Both the position numbers and the translations under genes were made by a program. The notes under the pieces are model-generated. The model was given only the letters and a program-made list of their open reading frames with translations, was not told where the DNA came from and ran no database searches. From the NCBI RefSeq assembly GCF_025755255.1, contig NZ_JALIEB010000010.1, positions 110,902 to 174,901 of the forward strand: DNA of 64,000 bases. Reading direction: 5' to 3'. Every line of letters begins with the position of its first letter. Position 1 is the stretch's first letter. The DNA is from Roseobacter sinensis. Its GTDB lineage: Bacteria; Pseudomonadota; Alphaproteobacteria; Rhodobacterales; Rhodobacteraceae. This document shows positions 16,796-25,720 of the stretch, piece after piece.

Positions 16796-17722
16796 ATGGC
16801 TGCGCTGCCCAAGAGCGTTGAGCAAGACCCGAGGTTTCGGGAAATCAAGACGCGGCGCGCGCATGCGGCCGCCAAGGCGCGTGGGGCGCAGGCCGCGTAT
16901 CGGCGCTGCATGAGCGCTTTTGTCCTCGCAACGGCACTGTCCGCGTTGCTCGGCGGTCTGTTGTTGCTGGGGTTCGAGGCCAGTGGCGAAAGGCTGGAAG
17001 AGGGCGGGGCGTCTGCCGGTCTCGTTGCACAGTTTCAGGATCTGGCCGCGGTCTACCGCACGCCGCTCGGGATCTTGCAGGCGCTGGCTCTCGGGGCCGC
17101 GGCGGTCTTTGCCTTTCTGCTCAACGAGAGCCGCTTTGCGGCAAAATGGATCGCCAATCGCACCAAAGCCGAGGCTGACCGCGGCGTGCTCTACCGCACC
17201 GCACTCGAAGTGGCGCATGGGCAGGGTCCGGAGGTGTTTGCCCATACCGGACGGTATGTCTACGAGGCCTTCGTCCAGGGCCAGATGTCTTACCTTCGCA
17301 AAGCGGCCGCGGATCATGAGAGCCGGTCGTCGCGCCTGGCGCTGGTTGGGGCACTGGTCCTCGGGCTTGGCGTGGTCGCCTCGTCGCTGGGGTCGCTTGG
17401 CAGCCCCTCGCTGGTCGTTATCGCGGCCTTCCTCGGGGTCATGTCTCCGGCCTTGCTGGCTGGCGTGAAGAGCTGGCGCGAGATGAGTTTTGATCGCGAG
17501 CGGTCCTCCCTGCATGAGACGACATTGCATCAGCTGAGCCCGCTCTCGGCCGACGCTGCGCGGCTGACGCAGGCGGCGGACGATGGCGATCTGACGGCAG
17601 CGCTCGAGTATGTGGACGAGGTGATCGCCGTTCTTACCGGCGATACGCAGGCGTTCGTCAACCTTGCCGCAAACGCGACCAAGGCGCCCGCGGTTCCCGC
17701 GGCGAACAGCGGCGCGGGCTGA
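16796..17722 (+). CDS. Four-helix membrane protein paired with a TIR protein (possibly SLATT/DUF4231-like)
   Basis: A 308-residue protein with two helical hairpins: residues about 40-62 and 90-112, then about 178-200 and 203-222. Between them is a soluble segment beginning FLLNESRFAAKWIANRTKAEADRG, and an alpha-helical cytoplasmic tail follows. This arrangement, with Arg/Trp-containing juxtamembrane segments, resembles SLATT/DUF4231-type 2TM modules proposed as pore-forming effectors in nucleotide-sensing conflict systems. I infer that only from topology and from its neighbour. The downstream TIR gene starts 22 bases after the stop, so they are almost certainly one operon. No enzymatic motif is visible. 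Confidence 0.6.
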   Translation: MAALPKSVEQDPRFREIKTRRAHAAAKARGAQAAYRRCMSAFVLATALSALLGGLLLLGFEASGERLEEGGASAGLVAQFQDLAAVYRTPLGILQALALGAAAVFAFLLNESRFAAKWIANRTKAEADRGVLYRTALEVAHGQGPEVFAHTGRYVYEAFVQGQMSYLRKAAADHESRSSRLALVGALVLGLGVVASSLGSLGSPSLVVIAAFLGVMSPALLAGVKSWREMSFDRERSSLHETTLHQLSPLSADAARLTQAADDGDLTAALEYVDEVIAVLTGDTQAFVNLAANATKAPAVPAANSGAG

Positions 17723-17744
17723 GCGCAAGGTGAGCGAGCCAGGC

Positions 17745-20522
17745 ATGGCAGCTGACGCGCCGCTTTCGGTCTTTCTGTCCTACGCGCGGCGCGACCGCGC
17801 CCAGGTGGACGCGCTTCTGGCCCATCTTGATCGCGGCGCTTTCGACGTGCTCATTGACGTAGAGGACATTCGACCCGGAGAGCCATGGCGCGCGCGTCTG
17901 ATCGGGATGATCGACGCGGCGCATGTGGTCATCTTTGCGCTGACAGAGGCCAGCCTCGCCTCGCGTGTCTGCCTGTGGGAAATGGAACAGGCGCGGGTTC
18001 AGAAAAAGCGCATGATCATCGTGGTCATGGGCCAGCATGACCGCGCGCAAGTACCGACCTGGATGCGCGCGTTGAACTACGTCTCGATGCGCACCCAAGC
18101 GGAGCTGGCCGACAACATGGCGCGGCTTGCCGATGGCATCCGCGTGGCCCCGCATCTGTTGCGCTATCATACCCGGCTCCTCCAGCGCGCGCGGGCCTGG
18201 GACAGCGGGCCCGAGCTGGACGAGGAGTTACTGACCGGATCCGTCCTGAAAGAGGCGGAGCAATTCGTATTGCACCCACCGAAGGACGCGCCTGACGTCG
18301 GCGAACTGGTGCGCCGCTTCGTGATGGCCTCGGGCGAGCGGGAGCGCGCCGAGCAGGAGGCCGCGTTGAAGGCGGCAGAGGAACGCGCGGCGCGAGAGCG
18401 TCGCTTGCGGCTGGAGGCGGAGTCGCGGGCGCTCGCGGCGCGCAGTCAGATCCTCGCTGATCAGCGGCACGATCTAGCGGGGCTCGTGGCCGTGGCGGCC
18501 TGGACGCGATCGCCGACCCGCCTGGCCCGCATCGCGCTCTGCCAGCGCGCGATGAGCCATCCGCGGCTGATGCAGATGTTGGCGCCGGTCGGGTCCTATA
18601 CGCATCCCGGCGCCAAGTATCAGCTGCGCGACGGCGCTGCCTTCTCGGCCGATGGCCGCTATCTCGCCCATGTGAACGGCATCGACCGGGACCGGCTGCG
18701 CATCTGGGCGCTTGGCGAGCAGGCGGAGCTTGTCGGCGAGACGCCCGCGGTCGATCCGGCAGTGTCCATCCTCGGCATCGGCTTTGTCGGGCCGGCCCAG
18801 CACCTAACGCTGCTCACCAATGAGGGCACGTTCCTGCGGGCGGAGAAGGCGCGCCCGGATGCGCCCTTGGTCGAGGTCTACCGGGGCGATCCTGGTCCGT
18901 CCTTGCGCGTCTTTGCGGCCAGCGCGGAGCATGACAAGATCTTCATCTGCTCTGGCGGGCAGATGCAGATCGTCGATTTCGCCAGCGGGACCCAGACCTA
19001 CAATGCCATGTCACACTTCGACATGGTGGATCGCGCGTGGTGGCTGGCGGATGGCCGCGTGCTGATCACCGGCAAGCCCGCCTCAGAGGACCTGATGCAG
19101 AACCGCCAGCCGGTGAGTGCCGTGCTCGACCCCGCCTCCAACCGCTTTTTGCGGCAGGATCACGGTGCCGCAGCGCCCTTGGCGGGCCGGGATGGATACC
19201 TCAGGACCGTTGAGGGCGGCGCCGACGTGATGCGCCACGTGGGTCGTGATGACTACGCCCCGCAGCCCTGGTTCGGGAACAAAAACCAGCCGGAGTGCTT
19301 CGCTGTGCACAGCGACGATGATGAGATCGCCTTTGCCGACGAGAGTGACATCCGGATGCAAGGGGCGAGGCGGGACGCCTCGCCGCGATACGCGCCTGTG
19401 CATGCGCGTCCTGCTCCGCCGGCACATGGCTGGTATGTGGATTGCGTCCAGCCCGGACCGCGCAACTGCGCCATGGGCTATGTCTCGCTCGCCCCCGATG
19501 GCTCCGCCGCGCTTTGGTCGAAGCAGAGGCGCAACCCCTTGTGCGTGCATTTGGCGCCGCCCGATGAGACGCGGTTCAAGACCCCGCAGCCCTTCGTGCG
19601 CCAGATCGCATATCAGTCGGATATGTCGCGGCTTGCCCGTCTCAACGATGACGGGCAACTCGTGGTCTGGGACCGTGTGAAACGCGGGGGCAAGGCGATG
19701 AAGGCGCCTCCGGTTTCGGCGATCCATTTCGCGGGATCGGATCTTTTCGGGGCGCTGCAGGACGGGCGGGTTGCGCTTCTGAAGTCGGCGAGCCGTCCTT
19801 TGCCCGGGGTCGCCTTCGATCCGCGTGTCGCCCCGCGCGGCGCCGATGGCGGGCTGATCGGGCGCAGTCCCACGGGGGATTTTGCGATCTTCGATGCCGC
19901 GCGCGGCGCGCTCCGTCCGCTTGGGTCCTGGGCGGCGCTGGATCTGGCGGATGATGCCGATATCAGCAGCCTCGACTATTGCGCGGCAACCGGGCGGCTG
20001 GCGGTGCCGCGCGAGACCGGCCATGTCGACATCTTTGGCTCGGACACGGGGCGGTTCGAGCGGATCCGCACCCTTGAGACGGTGCTGGACATCGTTGATG
20101 TCAGCCTGACGCAGAACGGCAAGCGGTTGCTTCTGGCGGGGTGTGAGGCCTTCGAGGTCTGGGATGCGGAGAGTTTCGAGAAACTGGCGGACTACGGCAG
20201 CGGCAGTGGTATCGGTGCGGCCTGGCGCGCCACCATTGACCCCAGCGCCTACTTCATTGCCGCCAAAGGCGACTATGGCGGGACCTTCACGCTCTATGAC
20301 GCCAAGGACGGGGCCCAGATCGCAACAGTGCCGCCGCTGGGCGAGGCGGATGCGGGCATTGGCATGATGTTTTCGCCCGATGGGTCGGAGCTGGCCGTCG
20401 ACGATTCAGACGGCGGGCTCTTGCTGCTGGATTTCAAGCCAGAGAGCTGGGCGGCCCGTGTCAATCGCATGGCAGGGCGTGAACTCACCGAGGTTGAACG
20501 ACGCACGATCCTCGAGATCTAG
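17745..20522 (+). CDS. TIR-domain protein with coiled coil and WD40-like beta-propeller repeats
   Basis: The start is ATG 17745 behind AAGGTGAG; the product is 925 residues. The TIR domain covers about 1-150: LSVFLSYARRDRAQVDALLAHL (box 1), DVLIDVEDIRPGEPWRARL, VVIFALTEASLASRVCLWEMEQA with the Glu position expected for NADase activity, and MIIVVMGQ. Residues 190-260 form a charged coiled coil (ERERAEQEAALKAAEE). The remaining 650 residues are irregular WD40-like blades (AFSADGRYLAHVNG, GYVSLAPDGSAALWS, LARLNDDGQLVVWD, FSPDGSELAVDDSDGG). TIR-propeller proteins occur in bacterial signalling and anti-phage systems. Together with the membrane protein upstream it forms a candidate sensor-effector pair. 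Confidence 0.82.
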   Translation: MAADAPLSVFLSYARRDRAQVDALLAHLDRGAFDVLIDVEDIRPGEPWRARLIGMIDAAHVVIFALTEASLASRVCLWEMEQARVQKKRMIIVVMGQHDRAQVPTWMRALNYVSMRTQAELADNMARLADGIRVAPHLLRYHTRLLQRARAWDSGPELDEELLTGSVLKEAEQFVLHPPKDAPDVGELVRRFVMASGERERAEQEAALKAAEERAARERRLRLEAESRALAARSQILADQRHDLAGLVAVAAWTRSPTRLARIALCQRAMSHPRLMQMLAPVGSYTHPGAKYQLRDGAAFSADGRYLAHVNGIDRDRLRIWALGEQAELVGETPAVDPAVSILGIGFVGPAQHLTLLTNEGTFLRAEKARPDAPLVEVYRGDPGPSLRVFAASAEHDKIFICSGGQMQIVDFASGTQTYNAMSHFDMVDRAWWLADGRVLITGKPASEDLMQNRQPVSAVLDPASNRFLRQDHGAAAPLAGRDGYLRTVEGGADVMRHVGRDDYAPQPWFGNKNQPECFAVHSDDDEIAFADESDIRMQGARRDASPRYAPVHARPAPPAHGWYVDCVQPGPRNCAMGYVSLAPDGSAALWSKQRRNPLCVHLAPPDETRFKTPQPFVRQIAYQSDMSRLARLNDDGQLVVWDRVKRGGKAMKAPPVSAIHFAGSDLFGALQDGRVALLKSASRPLPGVAFDPRVAPRGADGGLIGRSPTGDFAIFDAARGALRPLGSWAALDLADDADISSLDYCAATGRLAVPRETGHVDIFGSDTGRFERIRTLETVLDIVDVSLTQNGKRLLLAGCEAFEVWDAESFEKLADYGSGSGIGAAWRATIDPSAYFIAAKGDYGGTFTLYDAKDGAQIATVPPLGEADAGIGMMFSPDGSELAVDDSDGGLLLLDFKPESWAARVNRMAGRELTEVERRTILEI

Positions 20523-20562
20523 ATCGTCTGGCCTTTCACGTGCGGCGGGTGGATCACCTATT

Positions 20563-20586
20563 GCGTTGATTTCATTGAAATCACGC
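20563..20586. terminator. Imperfect hairpin between convergent TIR and TRAP genes
   Basis: GCGTTGATTTC-ATT-GAAATCACGC forms a stem of GATTTC/GAAATC plus GCGT/ACGC with one bulged T. It lies 40 bases past the TIR stop and 65 bases past the convergent TRAP permease stop, so it is placed for bidirectional termination. There is no T tract, so confidence is modest. Confidence 0.4.
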
Positions 20587-20650
20587 AGCGATAGGGGATG
20601 CAGGTCCACGGCGAATTGCTTTGGCGGCGGGGCGCGATGGAGATGACACG

Positions 20651-21934
20651 CTAAGGGCTGAGCCATGTGGGCAGGGTCATCGAGACGGCCGGGATGAAGG
20701 TGATCATCATCAAGGCAGCGAAGATCGCCAGATAGAAGGGCCAGATCGTACGCACCGCAGTTTCCATTGGAAGTTTGCCCACGGCGCAGCCAACGAAGAG
20801 GCAGGATCCAACGGGCGGCGTACAAAGACCAAGGCCGAGGTTGACCATCAGGATCATCCCGAATTGCAGCGGATCGATCCCGAGGCTGACGGCCACGGGG
20901 AGGAAGATCGGCGTGCAGATCAGGATCAGCGCCGCCATGTCCATGATCATGCCAAGGATCAGCAAAACCGCGTTGATCATGAGCAGGATCAGGATCGGGT
21001 TGTCGGTAAGCCCGGTGAGCAGGGCGGCCGTCTTGTCCGGGACGCGGTAGAAGGTGAGCATATAGGCAAAGGCGCCGGCGCAGGCGATTAGGATCATCAC
21101 CATCGCGGTCGTGCGCACCGATTGTGCCACCGCGACGCGGAAATTGGCCCATGTGATGCTGCGATAGACAAGAAGGGTGACGAGAAAGGCGTAGATTGCG
21201 CCAAAAGCCCCGGATTCGGTGACCGTGAACACGCCCGACAGAACGCCCCCGACGATGATTACAGCCGTAAAGAGGCCCGGAATGGCAGCCACGAAGCTCA
21301 GCAGCAGGCTGCTCCAGCCGGGAAAGACCTCGGCCCGATAGCCGCGCTTGACCGCAACCAGATAGGCCGCGACCGCAAGACACAGACACATCAGCAGGCC
21401 GGGCAGAACGCCCGCAAGAAAGAGCTTCGAGATCGAAATGCCGCCGCCTGCGGCGATGGCGAAGATGATCATGTTGTGGCTGGGCGGGATGATGATGCCC
21501 GCGATGGAGGAGGTGACGGTGACATTCACCGCGTAGTCTGCGTCGTAGCCCTTTTCCTTCATCACTGGGATCAGGATCGACCCGAGCGCCGAGATATCTG
21601 CAACGGCGGAGCCTGAAATCCCGCCGAAGAGCATCGAGGAGAAGACATTCACGATGCCCAAGCCCCCGCGTACGGCCCCAACGGCGGCGGAGGCGAAGCG
21701 CACGAGGCGGGCTGCGATGCCGCCGTGGAACATCAACTCGCCCGCGAAGATGAAGAAGGGGATCGCCATCAGCGAGAAGACGTTGATGCCCGAAATGATC
21801 CGCTGCACGCCGATCATCAGCGGCAGGCCTTCGAACCAGAAGGCCGCCATCGCCGAGATACCAAGCGCGAAGGCCACCGGAACGCCGATGATCACGCAAA
21901 GGGCGAACATGCCCAGAAGAACGAAGAGGCCCAC
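20651..21934 (-). CDS. TRAP transporter large permease (DctM family)
   Basis: A 427-residue membrane protein with about 12 helices and DctM hallmarks: LMAIPFFIFAGELM, GGISGSAVADISALGSILIPVMKEKGY, SIAGIIIPPSHNMIIFA, and GLGLCTPPVGSCLFVG near the C-terminus. It starts at a GTG nine bases after the small permease gene. It is the ion-coupled translocating subunit of a secondary importer. With the KdgF-like cupin and SDR nearby, a uronate or unsaturated uronate substrate is likely (inference). Confidence 0.9.
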   Translation of the reverse strand: MGLFVLLGMFALCVIIGVPVAFALGISAMAAFWFEGLPLMIGVQRIISGINVFSLMAIPFFIFAGELMFHGGIAARLVRFASAAVGAVRGGLGIVNVFSSMLFGGISGSAVADISALGSILIPVMKEKGYDADYAVNVTVTSSIAGIIIPPSHNMIIFAIAAGGGISISKLFLAGVLPGLLMCLCLAVAAYLVAVKRGYRAEVFPGWSSLLLSFVAAIPGLFTAVIIVGGVLSGVFTVTESGAFGAIYAFLVTLLVYRSITWANFRVAVAQSVRTTAMVMILIACAGAFAYMLTFYRVPDKTAALLTGLTDNPILILLMINAVLLILGMIMDMAALILICTPIFLPVAVSLGIDPLQFGMILMVNLGLGLCTPPVGSCLFVGCAVGKLPMETAVRTIWPFYLAIFAALMMITFIPAVSMTLPTWLSP

Positions 21935-21943
21935 TGCGTCGCC

Positions 21944-22480
21944 CTACACGATTGTATCGCGGCGCGGATCGCGGCCGGTGGCAAGACGCACCAGATGACC
22001 AAGTGTGAACAGCAGGATCAGCCCGCCGCCGATTGTGAGCGGCAGCGACCGCAGGCCCTCCGGCACCTGGATCAGCGGGATGGTCGATCCCCATTTGAAA
22101 AGCGTGAGCTTGGTCCCCTGCCAGAGCAGGAGCAGCCCGAAGCCGGCAAGCGAGAGGTCGGTTATCACAACGAAGAGCCTGCGCATCCAGCCGGGCGCGA
22201 TGCTGCGGAAGGCGGTCACTGAAAGATGTGTGTTTTCATGAATGCCGACGGCCGCGCCAAGAAAGGCGATTGTCATCACCAGCAGAAGGGCGGCCTGCTC
22301 GACCCAGGTGGGCGTCGCGTTCAGGACGTAACGGCCGAAGACAAGCCAGCCGAAGATAATGGTCAGCGTCACCAGAGAGAGGCCAGTGATGAGCCGGCAG
22401 ACCGCAGCGATCCGATCGAGCGCTGTATTCATCATCGACAGTGCGGCAGGGGCCGCGGTCGGGGTGTGCTGATCTGTCAT
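21944..22480 (-). CDS. TRAP transporter small permease (DctQ family)
   Basis: A 178-residue protein with four hydrophobic helices. It shows the DctQ pattern VLNATPTWVEQAALLLVMTIAFLGAAVGIHENTHLSV and LFVVITDLSLAGFGLLLLWQG. It lies between the binding protein and the large permease on the same strand with short gaps, the standard DctPQM order. It scaffolds the large permease. Confidence 0.87.
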   Translation of the reverse strand: MTDQHTPTAAPAALSMMNTALDRIAAVCRLITGLSLVTLTIIFGWLVFGRYVLNATPTWVEQAALLLVMTIAFLGAAVGIHENTHLSVTAFRSIAPGWMRRLFVVITDLSLAGFGLLLLWQGTKLTLFKWGSTIPLIQVPEGLRSLPLTIGGGLILLFTLGHLVRLATGRDPRRDTIV

Positions 22481-22546
22481 GAGCGCCCTCCTGGCGGCGG
22501 GGACACGCCCGGGCCGGATGGCCGGGCGTGTCGGTGTCTGGGCCGT

Positions 22547-23530
22547 CTATTCGGTGGCCTGGATCATCTCGACCAGCGGGCGCAGGTCGGGATTGCTGGC
22601 CAGATAGGCCTCGTAGACCGGGGCCATGGCGGCCTGGAAAGGGCCCTTGTCGGCAATCTCGTTGACCACGACGCCACCCTCTTCGACCATCTTGCGGCTG
22701 GTCGCTTCACGGGCCGCCCAGAGCTCGCGCTGCAGCTCCGCTGATTCCACTGCCGCCTCTCTCACGGCGGCTTTCATCTCATCCGAAAGGCCGTTGTAGA
22801 CGTCGGCGTTGATGCAGATGCATTCGGGAATGATCAGGTGTTGGCTGAGCGAGTAGAACCCCGCCACCTCGAAATGCCCGGTCGATTCGTAGGATGGCCA
22901 GTTGTTCTCCGCCCCGTCCACGACCCCTGTCTTCAGCGCCTGGTAGACTTCGGCGAAGGCCATGGGTGAGGGGTTGCCGCCCAGCTGGGAAATCATGCCG
23001 GAGTAAAGGTCATTGTTCATGACCCGCACCTTCATGCCCGCCACGTCTTCCGGCGTGTTGATCGGCTTTGCGCCATTGTAGAAGGAGCGCGCACCTGCAT
23101 CGTACCACGCGAGCGGCACCAGACCCTTCGCCGTCATGCCCGCCGAAATCGCTTCACCGCCTTCACCGTCGAGCACACGGAACATGTGCGGCACGTCCTT
23201 GAAGATGAAGGGCAGTGAGACGACGTTGGCCTCGGCTGCAATTGGACCGATGGGGCCGAGGTTGAAATTGCCGATCTCCAGGCCGCCGAGGCGCACCTGT
23301 TCGATGGCATCCGGCTGGCTGCCGAGCGTGCCGCCGTGGAACATCTGCAACGAGATCTCGCCACCGGTCTTCTCGGCCAGCAGCTCGGCGAATTTGTCCA
23401 TGGCAACGGTATTGGGGTAGCCGTCGGCATGGATATTCCATCCGCGCCAGTCAGCGGCGACCGCGGCGGTGCAGAGCATCGAAACCGCAGCCGCGGCCCC
23501 GAGCAAGGATGCTGATAACTTCTGGTACAT
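22547..23530 (-). CDS. TRAP transporter substrate-binding protein (DctP family)
   Basis: A 327-residue periplasmic protein. It has a signal peptide (MYQKLSASLLGAAAAVSM, cleavage near AVAA) and the DctP pattern: FAELLAEKTGGEISLQMFHGGTLG, then GLEIGNFNLGPIG, LAWYDAGARSFYNGAKPINTPEDVAGMKVRVM with the conserved Arg for carboxylate binding, and YQALKTGVVDGAENNWPSY. GGGAGGAACC precedes the ATG. It captures an acidic ligand for the DctQM permease. Confidence 0.9.
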   Translation of the reverse strand: MYQKLSASLLGAAAAVSMLCTAAVAADWRGWNIHADGYPNTVAMDKFAELLAEKTGGEISLQMFHGGTLGSQPDAIEQVRLGGLEIGNFNLGPIGPIAAEANVVSLPFIFKDVPHMFRVLDGEGGEAISAGMTAKGLVPLAWYDAGARSFYNGAKPINTPEDVAGMKVRVMNNDLYSGMISQLGGNPSPMAFAEVYQALKTGVVDGAENNWPSYESTGHFEVAGFYSLSQHLIIPECICINADVYNGLSDEMKAAVREAAVESAELQRELWAAREATSRKMVEEGGVVVNEIADKGPFQAAMAPVYEAYLASNPDLRPLVEMIQATE

Positions 23531-23586
23531 GTTGGTTCCTCCCTTGGATACTGGGCCTGAGGCCGCAGAGTGTTGGCCGAAGCCGA

Positions 23587-24372
23587 TTACGAAAAGACGA
23601 GCCCTCCGTTGATGTCGATGTTTGCGCCTGTGATGAAAGCAGCCTCGTCGGATGCGAGATAGGCCACCAGGTTCGCCACATCTTCGGAGCGGCCCTCGCG
23701 CTTCAGCGGCGTAATGCTGGCCACGTGCTTGCGCACGTCGTCCTTGGTGAAAATGTTGTGAAAATCGGTGTCGATCATGCCGGGACAGACGGAGTTCACG
23801 CGGATCTTTGGCCCCAGCTCCTTGGCAAGACCGCGTGTCATGGTCATCACCGCGCCCTTGGACGCACCATAGGCCACCGCGCCGGGCCCGCCGCCGTCGC
23901 GCCCGGCCTGGCTGGCCAGCCCGACGATGGCGCCTCCGTGGGACATGTGCGGCAGGACCGCTTTGACCATGCGCATGAAGGAGGTGGCGTTCAGATCCAT
24001 CACGCGGTTCCAGTGGGCCACGTCCATCTCGGCGATCGTCTTGCGCGCCACAAGCCCGCCGGTGACATGCACGAGCACGTCGATCTCGCCCCCGAACCGC
24101 TCGACCGTCTCACGGACCAAGGCGGAGACGTCATCATCCGAGGTCATGTCGCCTTGTCGTGCGAGGGCCTTGCCACCTCCTTCGACGATTTCAGAGACGG
24201 CGCTTTGTGCGCCATCGGCAGAGCTGTTGTAGTTGATGGCAACAGCGGCGCCGGCGGCGGCCAAGCGCAGCGCACAGGCCCGCCCGATATCGCGGCCACC
24301 TCCCGTGACGATTGCAGTCTTTCCGTCGAGTGTCCGGGCGGGGGCAGCATATGTTATGTCTGGCTGGCTCAT
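23587..24372 (-). CDS. SDR family oxidoreductase, probable uronate-pathway (KduD/DEH-reductase-like)
   Basis: A 261-residue classical short-chain dehydrogenase. It has the nucleotide-binding [21 protein letters not shown], the catalytic YGASKGAV (YxxxK) preceded by LASQAG, and [13 protein letters not shown]; the C-terminus is [13 protein letters not shown]. It is the first gene of the TRAP operon and is divergent from the GntR regulator. Known KduD and DEH-reductase enzymes reduce ketouronates to KDG-type products. The locus contains a KdgF-like cupin, so that role is plausible, but other sugar-acid oxidations cannot be excluded. Confidence 0.82.
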   Translation of the reverse strand: MSQPDITYAAPARTLDGKTAIVTGGGRDIGRACALRLAAAGAAVAINYNSSADGAQSAVSEIVEGGGKALARQGDMTSDDDVSALVRETVERFGGEIDVLVHVTGGLVARKTIAEMDVAHWNRVMDLNATSFMRMVKAVLPHMSHGGAIVGLASQAGRDGGGPGAVAYGASKGAVMTMTRGLAKELGPKIRVNSVCPGMIDTDFHNIFTKDDVRKHVASITPLKREGRSEDVANLVAYLASDEAAFITGANIDINGGLVFS

Positions 24373-24674
24373 GTTCCCTCCTCCGCTGTCTTGGAGAGTG
24401 AAGGGACGTGCCGCGGTGAGGCCTGTGGCCTCGCGGCCCGGCGCTGTCTCGCGCGCGCCACCCCGATCATCTGGTCTGCCAGCCGCTGCGGCATCAACAT
24501 CGCTTCCCCCCCCGTCGATGCGGTCCTGCGCCGGGATGTGATCGCACAGCGCAGGTTCTCTCTTGGCTAATTTAGTCGACTAGTATACTAGTATTGTCAA
24601 GGAGTATCTTCGGCTGCCGATCCTGTCGAGGATGTCAGCCCCCGGATGGCCGGGAGATGCAGTGAGGACAGGGC
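24373..24674. other. Divergent promoter region between the SDR-TRAP operon and the GntR gene
   Basis: About 300 non-coding bases. The right half turns AT-rich and carries overlapping GntR-type operator palindromes (24573-24592). TTGTCA follows at about 24595. I see no small gene. Confidence 0.6.
24573..24592. promoter_or_regulatory. Overlapping GntR/FCD operator palindromes
   Basis: TAGTCGACTA (24573-24582) runs directly into TAGTATACTA (24581-24590), the latter inside the perfect palindrome ACTAGTATACTAGT. Both fit the TNGT-N2-ACNA half-site pattern. The second differs from the enterobacterial UxuR/ExuR core TGGTATACCA only in one symmetrical base pair. The site is 83 bases before the GntR start and 200 before the SDR start, suited to autoregulation and control of the TRAP operon. 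Confidence 0.7.
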
Positions 24675-25355
24675 ATGCAAGGGTTTTCGGACGTGTTGGA
24701 GCGGCGGACGACCACAGATCTGGTCTTCGATCAACTGCGCGACGAGATCGTGTCGCTGGAGCTGTTGCCGGGCGCAAAGGTTTCGGAGGCCGATGTCGCC
24801 CGGCGTTTTGGCGTGTCACGTCAGCCGGTGCGCGACGCGTTCAACCGGCTGGAGAGCCTCGATCTGCTGGTCATTCAGCCGCAGAAGGCCACGAAGGTCC
24901 GCGGCTTTTCGATGGAGCGGATCGATCACGCCCGCTTTGTGCGCCTGGCGGTCGAGCTTGAGGTGATCCGAAGCGCCTGCGCGATCTGGGACCCGTCGCG
25001 CGAGGCGGCGCTCCAGGAGAACCTGGATGAGCAGCAGGCCGTGATCGACGCCGGAAAGCCGGAGGCGTTTCATGCGCTCGACTACGCGTTCCACAAGCTG
25101 ATCTGCGAGCTGGGTGGGCATCCTCTGGCCTTCGGTACGATCGAGGAATGCAAGCAGCGGATTGACCGGCTGTGCATGTTGAGCCTGGGGCGGGCGCGTG
25201 AAGCGGCGACCCTTCTCGAAGACCATAAAGAGATCGCGGCCGCGCTCAATCGACGGGATGCGGAGACCGCCGCGCAGGTTGCCCGGCGGCATCTCGCGCG
25301 GCTCGACGATACCATCGCCGAGGTACACCGGACCCATGCGGAGTTCTTCGATTGA
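24675..25355 (+). CDS. GntR family transcriptional regulator, FCD (FadR) subfamily
   Basis: A 226-residue protein. The winged helix spans about 12-80 (DLVFDQLRDEIVSLELLPGAKVSEADVARRFGVSRQPVRDA, written in segments). The C-terminal all-helical FCD effector domain has metal-ligand-type residues in ALDYAFHKLICELGGHP and the late histidine in ARRHLARLDD. It is divergent from the SDR-TRAP operon and followed by the KdgF-like cupin. Overlapping palindromes in the intergenic region match the operators expected for such regulators, so a uronate-derived inducer is likely (inference). Confidence 0.88.
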   Translation: MQGFSDVLERRTTTDLVFDQLRDEIVSLELLPGAKVSEADVARRFGVSRQPVRDAFNRLESLDLLVIQPQKATKVRGFSMERIDHARFVRLAVELEVIRSACAIWDPSREAALQENLDEQQAVIDAGKPEAFHALDYAFHKLICELGGHPLAFGTIEECKQRIDRLCMLSLGRAREAATLLEDHKEIAAALNRRDAETAAQVARRHLARLDDTIAEVHRTHAEFFD

Positions 25356-25398
25356 TATGGGCGCCCTGCGCGCCTCCACCCTGTCAGGAGTTACACCC

Positions 25399-25710
25399 GT
25401 GCCCGAAGAGTTTCCAATCGTTGCAACGGACCCCGGCGTAACCCGCCAGGTGCTGTCAGACCACCCCGAGTTGATGGTCGTCGCCTTTCGTTTCGAGACA
25501 GGGGCGGAAGGCCAGTTGCACGCGCATCCGCATGTGCAGTCCACTTATGTGCGGTCGGGCGAGTTTCGCTTCTCCATCGACGGTGACGAGCGGGTTGTCG
25601 GACCCGGCGACAGCCTTGTCATCCCCTCGAACGCGCGGCATGGCTGCGTGTGCCTCGCATCGGGGGAACTTATCGATTGTTTCACACCCCGCCGGGACGA
25701 TTTCCTTTGA
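25399..25710 (+). CDS. Cupin-domain protein, KdgF-like
   Basis: The start is the GTG at 25399, with CAGGAG eight bases upstream; an ATG 42 bases earlier has no ribosome site. The 103-residue single cupin has HAHPHVQSTYVRSGEFRFSI (metal histidines), GPGDSLVIPSNARHGC and the C-terminal IDCFTPRRDDFL that is characteristic of KdgF. KdgF converts unsaturated monouronates from pectin or alginate to the linear ketonised form. It lies 43 bases after the GntR gene and complements the SDR and TRAP transporter encoded divergently. Confidence 0.78.
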   Translation: MPEEFPIVATDPGVTRQVLSDHPELMVVAFRFETGAEGQLHAHPHVQSTYVRSGEFRFSIDGDERVVGPGDSLVIPSNARHGCVCLASGELIDCFTPRRDDFL

Positions 25711-25720
25711 CAAACTTGCC

